24,083 nucleotides of DNA from Basidiobolus meristosporus CBS 931.73. Lineage: Eukaryota; Basidiobolomycota; Basidiobolomycetes; Basidiobolales; Basidiobolaceae. The notes beneath the pieces are model-generated. The model was not told where the DNA came from. It saw only the letters and a program-made list of their open reading frames with translations, and did no database searches. Within the stretch, counting starts at the first letter, position 1; each line of letters begins with the position of its first letter. This document shows, piece by piece, positions 18,712 to 24,083 of this stretch. The translations under genes were made by a program, and so were the position numbers. Location: positions 1 to 24,083 of the forward strand of contig MCFE01000956.1 of the NCBI GenBank assembly GCA_002104905.1. The letters are read 5' to 3'.

Positions 18712-19080
18712 TGTTGCAATTTAAGAAGTGATTTGGATATAAGGAACTTATCAAGAAATAGTGATAATAGTTGAACTGTTGTTTATTCATAAAGAAGCTC
18801 AGTATTTATACCTTTGTAGAAGTAATACAGCTGCAACACTAAGTAGGGAGGGTTTCTCAATATTCAGGAGCATTCTGTAACAGTTTCAGGGTTAGTACAT
18901 AATGTTTGGTAATAGTGCTAATTTGATCCTGACTATAGGGGAATAATCATAAGATCATATATCTAGAGAAAGTGGCAAAGTTAAGGCAGTAAATGAGTCC
19001 TACAGTGACTAAGACTAGCCTAGAATTGTTAAGTAAATTTTTAGCTGCTGAATGATACCAAATAGTCCAATATTTCAACA
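18712..19080 (-). repeat. 3' LTR of the intact copia element
   Basis: 369 bp. On the minus strand it starts TGTTGA (19080 downward), which includes the pol stop codon, and ends GCAACA at 18712. The TATAAATA box (18803-18810) and AATAAA (18782-18787) are present. At all six positions where it differs from the 5' LTR, it agrees with the third LTR at 23756-24083. Confidence 0.93.
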
Positions 19081-22000
19081 CTCCCCCTCAACTAAATAGT
19101 TTCTTAATCCCAATTTCTCTCTAAGGATCTCAAACTGTGGCCTAGCTAGTGGTTTTGTCAATATGTCTGCCACCATTTTGTCAGTTGGGCAGTAAACCAG
19201 CTCTACTAAGTTATTTTCTACAGCTTCCCTCACATAGTGATGCTGTATATCAATGTGCTTAGTTCTGGCATGATTAGTAGGATTTCTAGCTAATGAAATA
19301 CAACTTTGATTATCCTTGTAAATACATGTTGGTTCACCTGAATTAAAACCTAAGTCTTTGAATAATTTTTGTAGCCATATAGCCTCCTTAGTTGCTTGAC
19401 ATGCAGCCATATATTTGGCTTCAGTTGTAGATAGTGCCACAGTTGGTTGTTTCTTGCAATTCCAAGTAATAGCTGCACCAGCATAAAGAAGTACATAGCC
19501 TGTGGTAGAGCGTCTGTCAATCAGATCTCTACCCCAATCTGAATCACTATAACCATCAAATTTTTGCCTATTAGATGCTCCAGAGTATTCCAGTACCATA
19601 TTTATGGTACCTTGTAGATATCTGAAAATCTGCTTAACTGCTGCAATTTGATCTGATACATAATTCTGCATGAATTGACTGACTATTCCAACCACTACTG
19701 CAATATCTGGACATGTAGACACCATCAAGTACATCAGGCTACCAACCATTGATTGATAGGGAAAGTTTTGGTCCATATTTGAGCCGTTTTCATTTATAAC
19801 TGGCTGAGATTTGCTTAATTTCAGGTTATTGTCCATAGGGGTTGCTGCAGGTTTGCAATTTTCCATTTTGAAGCGTCTAAGAATGTCCCTAATATACTTG
19901 GACTGATTCAGCACAATTTTCTGCGTAGGTATGTCAAATTTGACCTCAATTCCAAGAAAATAGCTCAATTTTCCAAGATCTTTCATCTCAAACTTGCTGA
20001 AGAGATCTGATTTTGTCTGTTTAAGTGCCTCTTGATCACTTGTAGCTATAATTAGGTCGTCCACATAAAGAACTAGGATGATCACACCCTTTTTGAGCTG
20101 TTTCACATATATACTGTGATCTGCAGTGCTACAAGAGAACCCAATTTCCTCTAGATATGTGTCAATCTTGTTATACCATGCTCTGGGTGCCTGCTTAAGC
20201 CGATACAACAATTTTCTAAGTTTGCACACCTTATGGGGGCCTTTTGGATTGGTAAAACCTTCTGGTTGCTCCGTATATATAGTTTCTTGCAAATCCCCAT
20301 TTAGAAAGGCTGTTTTGACGTCCATTTGGTGTAGATCTAGACTGTGTACAGCTGCCAGGGCTAGAACTGTCCTAATAGAGTTAAACTTGGCAACTGGAGC
20401 AAATGTTTCCTTAAAGTCTAGTCCCTGGATCTGGGAATAGCCTTTAGCTACCAATCTAGCCTTGTACTTATCAACGGCACCATTTGAGGTTATCTTAATC
20501 TTGTAGACCCATCTACATCCTATTGGCTCTCTCCCATTTGGTAAATCTACCAGTTCCCATGTTTTTGCCTTAATCAGTGATTGGTACTCCTCCTGCATGG
20601 CTTGTTGCCACTTAGTAGCATCTGGTCCTTGCATTGCCTGTTCCAGATTCTGAGGTTTGGCACATAAGGCAAGATAAGCTTCTTCATGATCATTGGATGT
20701 CTGCCACCAGGATCCAGGGGCATTTCTTATTCTGGTAGATCTTCTAACTGGGATAATCTGTTCTGATCTGGAACTGGTAGAAGTATCTTCCATCTCTGGC
20801 TGGATTTGGTACGTATCTTCTTCATTTGTGTTGATTGCATCATCAGGCAGCTGGCCAATGATTTCTGTGGCTTTCTGATCTGAATTCTCCTCAAATACAA
20901 CGTCCCTGCTCTTGATCAGCTTCAGAATTTTGCCATCATACACTCTATACCCTTTAGTATCTTCACAATACCCAAGAAAGATCCCTTTTCTACTCTTTGG
21001 TTCCAACTTTGAGCGTTTTTTGTCAGGGATGTGATAAAAAACATCACTGCCAAAGATCCTGAGGTGCTGGAGATCTGGTTTTTTGCCTGTATATGCTTCA
21101 AAGGGTGTAGAATCACGTAGTGCTGTTGTTGGGCATCTGTTCTTGATGTATACAGTGGTAGCAACAGATTCAGCCCAAAACTTGTAGTCCATTCCCTTGT
21201 CATGTAGCATAGATCTTCCCATCTCTACTATTGTTCTATTTGCACGTTCTGCTACTCCATTTTGCTGTGGAGTATGAGGAACTGTGGTCTGTTGAAGTAT
21301 ACCAGTAGACAAGCAGTATTTTGCAAACTCCTTTGAGCAGTATTCTCCTCCATTGTCACTTTGTAGTACCTTCAATTTACACCCAGTTTGTGTTTCTGCC
21401 ATGTTCTTGAAGTGCTTAAGCGTCTCTAAAGCTTCATCCTTTGTTTTGAGGAAGTACACCCATGTATATCTTGTCTTGTCTTCAATAAACGTCATAAAGT
21501 ATCTCTTGGCTCCAAAGGACAGTGTTCTCATGGGGCCACATATGTCTGAGTGTACAATAGCCAATATTTTGGTGGTATTAATGCCTTCTGAGCTCTTGAA
21601 ACGTTGCCTTGCTTGTTTGCCATATGAACATCCCTTACAAACATTCAATTTGATCGGAATTGAGTATTTTAGGCCCAAAACAAGCTGATTTTTCACCAAT
21701 TGGCTCATTTTCTGTTCCCCTATTTGTCCTAGCCTCCTATGCCACGTCTCCCAGTTTGTTTCATCAGTTTCAGCAATGTTGCCATACTCAGGTACAATGA
21801 TCTTGCATTGTAACTTGTATATATTGTGATCTCTGATTCCCAAAGCTAATTTTTGTCCATTTTCACTCAATATTGAGCAGCTCAGCTTAGTAAAAACCAA
21901 TTTCAGTCCCTGAGTAGTTGCTTTACTGACTGAGAGTAGGTTCTTAGCTATTCCAGGTACATAGAGTACGTCAGTCAGTTTTGCTGTTGTTGCCCCTGAG

Positions 22001-22992
22001 TTATCACTCATATTTAGTTGTATAGACCCACTAGCGGTAGCTTCCAATGCAGAGTTATCTCCCAGATAAACCTTTCTTACGGGAATAGTCTTTAAGTTGC
22101 TGAACCAATCCTTTATACCACAAATATGCTGTGATGCTGCAGAGTCAATATACCATTCATTACTTTGGTTACTTGCACTCTCTTGTACAGTGACAAATAA
22201 CTGTTCATCAGTAGTTATATGGTTTGCCTGCTCAAGTTTCTGTTTTTTGTCTGTTTGTTTCTTCTTGCATTCTCTTGCCCAGTGTCCTGGCTTCTTACAG
22301 TAGTTACAGCAGCCAGGTTTTCTTTGGTTTTGTTGCTTTCCCTTCTTTTCTGTATGCCTTTCTGAGCTGAATAAAGCATTATCTTCAATTTTCTCTGCTT
22401 GATCATTACGTCTGAGTTCTTCATGGAGAAGTCTTCCTTTGACATAGTCTAAAGTCAAGTTGTCTTCTCTGCTTTCAAAAGAAAGTATGAGTGACTCATA
22501 CTTGTCTGGTAGGCTGCAAAGCAGACAGAGTATCTTTTCTTCATCATCTACACCAGCATTAATACTGTAAAGTTCTTCTGCAAGTGTCTCCATTCTGGTA
22601 ATGAGTTGTAGCATGTCATCATCTGGCTTTTTTCTCATGTTGAAGAACTTTTGTTTCAAATAAAGCTTGCTTGATACTGACTTTGCTCTAAAGATCTTCT
22701 TTAAGGATTCCCATGCTGCTTTGGCAGTATTTGAGGCATGGATTTGTCCAATGAAGGAGTCTTGCACATTGATGCATATTGCATTGAAGGCCTTTCTCTC
22801 CTTCTCTTGAAACTTCTCCACATCTTCTGCTGTTCCTTTGGGCTCAACTTCCTTTCCTGTTACTGTATTCCAAAGATTTCTTTCCTCAAGGTGGATGTGC
22901 ATCTTGATTCTCCAAAGTCTGTAGTTCTTCCCATCAAACCTCTCCTTTACAGGGAAGATGTTGGTATTGCTTTGTTTGCTGGTAGAAGTCAT
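19075..22992 (-). CDS. Copia Gag-Pol polyprotein, 1305 aa, uninterrupted
   Basis: A single ORF encodes all functions of a Ty1/copia element, which copies its RNA into DNA and integrates it. Gag (about 1-225) is followed by a CCHC zinc knuckle (C229, C232, H237, C242). The aspartic protease site is D283-S-A. The integrase zinc region has H418, Q423, C452 and C455. The integrase core has D483, D546 and E582, with 35 residues between the last two. RT covers about 812-1050, with DVKTAFLNGD and YVDD (976-979). RNase H covers about 1145-1275, with YSDSDW, E1191, KDNQ (D1227) and KHIDI. The copia order INT before RT is clear. The ATG is 36 bases after the primer-binding site. Gag and Pol are in one frame without a shift. 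Four near-invariant positions deviate: A285 (normally Gly), Q423 (normally His), R931 (normally Gly in LYGLKQ) and C1094 (normally Arg in TRPD). Function is therefore uncertain despite the intact frame. Confidence 0.97.
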   Translation of the reverse strand: MTSTSKQSNTNIFPVKERFDGKNYRLWRIKMHIHLEERNLWNTVTGKEVEPKGTAEDVEKFQEKERKAFNAICINVQDSFIGQIHASNTAKAAWESLKKIFRAKSVSSKLYLKQKFFNMRKKPDDDMLQLITRMETLAEELYSINAGVDDEEKILCLLCSLPDKYESLILSFESREDNLTLDYVKGRLLHEELRRNDQAEKIEDNALFSSERHTEKKGKQQNQRKPGCCNYCKKPGHWARECKKKQTDKKQKLEQANHITTDEQLFVTVQESASNQSNEWYIDSAASQHICGIKDWFSNLKTIPVRKVYLGDNSALEATASGSIQLNMSDNSGATTAKLTDVLYVPGIAKNLLSVSKATTQGLKLVFTKLSCSILSENGQKLALGIRDHNIYKLQCKIIVPEYGNIAETDETNWETWHRRLGQIGEQKMSQLVKNQLVLGLKYSIPIKLNVCKGCSYGKQARQRFKSSEGINTTKILAIVHSDICGPMRTLSFGAKRYFMTFIEDKTRYTWVYFLKTKDEALETLKHFKNMAETQTGCKLKVLQSDNGGEYCSKEFAKYCLSTGILQQTTVPHTPQQNGVAERANRTIVEMGRSMLHDKGMDYKFWAESVATTVYIKNRCPTTALRDSTPFEAYTGKKPDLQHLRIFGSDVFYHIPDKKRSKLEPKSRKGIFLGYCEDTKGYRVYDGKILKLIKSRDVVFEENSDQKATEIIGQLPDDAINTNEEDTYQIQPEMEDTSTSSRSEQIIPVRRSTRIRNAPGSWWQTSNDHEEAYLALCAKPQNLEQAMQGPDATKWQQAMQEEYQSLIKAKTWELVDLPNGREPIGCRWVYKIKITSNGAVDKYKARLVAKGYSQIQGLDFKETFAPVAKFNSIRTVLALAAVHSLDLHQMDVKTAFLNGDLQETIYTEQPEGFTNPKGPHKVCKLRKLLYRLKQAPRAWYNKIDTYLEEIGFSCSTADHSIYVKQLKKGVIILVLYVDDLIIATSDQEALKQTKSDLFSKFEMKDLGKLSYFLGIEVKFDIPTQKIVLNQSKYIRDILRRFKMENCKPAATPMDNNLKLSKSQPVINENGSNMDQNFPYQSMVGSLMYLMVSTCPDIAVVVGIVSQFMQNYVSDQIAAVKQIFRYLQGTINMVLEYSGASNRQKFDGYSDSDWGRDLIDRRSTTGYVLLYAGAAITWNCKKQPTVALSTTEAKYMAACQATKEAIWLQKLFKDLGFNSGEPTCIYKDNQSCISLARNPTNHARTKHIDIQHHYVREAVENNLVELVYCPTDKMVADILTKPLARPQFEILREKLGLRNYLVEGEC
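19081..19089 (-). other. Polypurine tract of the intact copia element
   Basis: GAGGGGGAG on the minus strand directly precedes the 3' LTR and would prime plus-strand synthesis. It is also coding, giving the Glu-Gly-Glu before the terminal Cys of pol. Confidence 0.8.
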
Positions 22993-23014
22993 CTTTAGAA
23001 TAGATTAAGGCAAT

Positions 23015-23028
23015 CAGGGCTCATAACC
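23015..23028 (-). other. Primer-binding site matching the initiator tRNA-Met anticodon arm
   Basis: The minus strand reads GGTTATGAGCCCTG immediately after the 5' LTR. Its complement, CAGGGCTCATAACC, is the anticodon stem-loop sequence of fungal initiator tRNA-Met as I recall it from yeast (anticodon CAT inside). This is not the tRNA 3' end, so priming by a cleaved half tRNA is implied, as known for Ty5 and Drosophila copia. Confidence 0.8.
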
Positions 23029-23397
23029 TGTTGCAATTTAAGAAGTGATTTGGATATAAGGAACTTATCAAGAAATAGTGATAATAGTTGAACTGTTGTT
23101 TATTCATAAAGAAGCTCAGTATTTATACCTTTGTAGAAGTAATACAGCTGCAACACTAAGTAGGGAGGGTTTCTCAATATTCAGGAGCATTCTGTAACAG
23201 TTTCAGGGTTAGTACATAATGTTTGGTAATAGTGCTAATTTGCTCCTGACTATTGGGGAATAATCATAAGATCATATATCTGGAGAAAGTGGCAAAGTTA
23301 AGGCAGTAAATAAGTCCTACAGTGACTAGGACTAGTCTAGAATTGTTAAGTAAATTTTTAGCTGCTGAATGATACCAAATAGTCCAATATTTCAACA
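23029..23397 (-). repeat. 5' LTR of the intact copia element, with promoter
   Basis: 369 bp. TATAAATA (23120-23127) is followed on the minus strand by AATAAA (23099-23104), marking a promoter and polyadenylation signal close together as in short-R LTRs. It differs from the 3' LTR at six positions, all private to this copy when compared with the LTR at 23756. Confidence 0.93.
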
Positions 23398-23402
23398 TCT
23401 TC
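23398..23402. repeat. Target site duplication of the intact copia element, right copy
   Basis: TCTTC, identical to 18707-18711. Removing the element and one copy brings the two gypsy halves back into one reading frame. Confidence 0.9.
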
Positions 23403-23755
23403 GTGATCTCTTCATCCACCACAGTAGGAAAGCTTGGTCCTCCAAGAGCTTTGGTAATAAGCTAGGCCAATCTGACTCATGCACCAAGTTGAGTTGTACA
23501 ACTTGGTCTAGTCTTATTAAGGCATCAGTAACCAAGTTGTATTTCCCAGGGCTGTAAACAATTTTTAAGTAAAAATGCTGAATGTATTTACTCCATCTTG
23601 TCATGATTCTGGATAGTACCTTCTAAGTCAATATATACTTGAGTGAGGTATGATCAGTCTTCACAGTGCACTTGAATCCTTCAACTTATCATCTCCAGGT
23701 CTTCAAGCATTATATTATGGCAAGCATCTCCTTCTCAAGTGGTCACTATGGGTTC
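23398..23755 (-). pseudogene. Ty3/gypsy RNase H pseudogene, upstream half of a split element
   Basis: The minus strand (for example 23604 to 23392) reads MTRWSKYIQHFYLKIVYSPG and KYNLVTDALIRL, matching the end of gypsy RNase H (normally RW---LQ-FDF-I-Y-PGK-N-VADALSR). Upstream, in other frames, are decayed matches to the KEMLAI and TDH-SLKY motifs. The reading frame passes through TCTTC into the integrase half at 18711, so this and 17776-18711 are one gypsy element cut by the copia insertion. RT and gag would lie beyond 23755, where another copia LTR begins. Frameshifts show it was already or is now dead. Confidence 0.8.
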
Positions 23756-24083
23756 TGTTGCAATTTAAGTAGTGATTTGGATATAAGGAACTTATCAAGA
23801 AATAGTGATAATAGTTGAAATGTTGTTTATTTGTAAAGAAGCTCAGTATTTATACCTTTACAGAAGTAAAAATAGCTGTAACACTAAGTAGGGAGAGTTT
23901 CTTAATATTCAGGAGCATTCTGTAAGAGTTTCAGGGCTAGTACATAATGTTTGGTAATAGTGCTAATTTGATCCTGACTGTAGGGGAATAATCATAAGAT
24001 CATAATATCTAGAGAAAGTGGCAAAGTTAAGGCAGTAAATGAGTCCTACAGTGACTAAGACTAGCCTAGAATTGTTAAGTAAA
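23756..24083 (-). repeat. Third copia LTR of the same family, cut by the window end
   Basis: The 328 bases from TGTTGCAATTTAAG align with the LTRs at 18712 and 23029 without large gaps, with a dozen or more differences from either. About 40 bases of its far end lie outside. The orientation is the same as the intact element, so it is either the 3' LTR of a second minus-strand copy or a solo LTR. It is inserted in the same gypsy element, 358 bases from the first insertion. The left flank is GGTTC (23751-23755). Confidence 0.88.

Larger units (their letters stand above)
18712..23397 (-). mobile_element. Structurally complete Ty1/copia retrotransposon, 4686 bp
   Basis: On the minus strand the order is 5' LTR (23029-23397), primer-binding site, a 36-base leader, one gag-pol ORF (19075-22992), polypurine tract and 3' LTR (18712-19080). 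Both LTRs are 369 bp, begin TGTTGAAATATTGG and end TTGCAACA, and differ at six sites (1.6%). TCTTC flanks both sides. It lies inside a gypsy pseudogene. The element is compact: the last two codons of pol (Cys and stop) lie in the 3' LTR and the polypurine tract encodes part of the final GluGlyGlu. Substitutions in the ORF make activity doubtful. Confidence 0.95.

Noticed and set aside
23011-23030. tRNA-Met-like sequence CAGGGCTCATAACC
   Set aside because: Only the anticodon arm is present, directly next to an LTR; it is a primer-binding site, not a tRNA gene.
1-24083. CRISPR arrays, rRNA or operon structure
   Set aside because: No regularly spaced repeats, no rRNA-like stretches and clear eukaryotic transposon content.

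Overview
The window looks like repeat-rich nuclear DNA of a filamentous fungus, most probably a basidiomycete. This rests on the mix of element families (a fungal-style Tnp2 transposase remnant, a HARBI1-like transposase, Ty3/gypsy and Ty1/copia elements), a copia primer-binding site that matches the anticodon arm of initiator tRNA-Met as in Ty5, and extreme CpG loss across most of the sequence, as expected from long-term cytosine methylation of transposons. The species cannot be named from the sequence. No conserved host housekeeping gene was recognised.

Layout. 1-2400: a divergent gene pair, an unrecognised 291-aa protein on the minus strand (107-982) and a complete HARBI1/PIF-Harbinger-like transposase on the plus strand (1342-2226), followed by a cluster of inverted TGGCACTAT repeats (2321-2393). 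2950-6665: a mosaic of old repeats: repeat X copy 1, a 5'-truncated and internally deleted gypsy element with its 3' LTR (3190-4960), a decayed relative of the Tnp2 N-terminal region (4961-5930), and repeat X copy 2. 6666-10480: mostly unassigned decayed DNA with a copia reverse-transcriptase scrap (7651-7716) and a 237-bp copia-type solo LTR with perfect 5-bp target duplications (9302-9538). 10481-10846: a gypsy solo LTR on the minus strand. 10930-14556: an old, decayed copia copy with both LTRs but with the reverse transcriptase deleted. 14562-17775: unassigned DNA, then a Tnp2 transposase pseudogene. 17776-18711 and 23398-23755: two halves of one gypsy pseudogene, separated by a structurally complete copia element (18712-23397) flanked by the duplication TCTTC. 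23756-24083: the start of another LTR of the same copia family, which runs off the window.

How the parts work together. The copia element at 18712-23397 is the only autonomous-looking retrotransposon: two 369-bp LTRs, PBS, polypurine tract and one uninterrupted 1305-aa Gag-Pol. Its ORF nevertheless has changes at four near-invariant positions, so it may be freshly dead. The older copy at 10930-14556 is the same family with about nine times more LTR divergence, so the family has been active at least twice. The gypsy family has three remnants here and Tnp2-like sequence occurs twice. The HARBI1-like transposase with its CpG-rich divergent partner is the best candidate for something not yet described; the rest is an archive of nested and deleted transposons.
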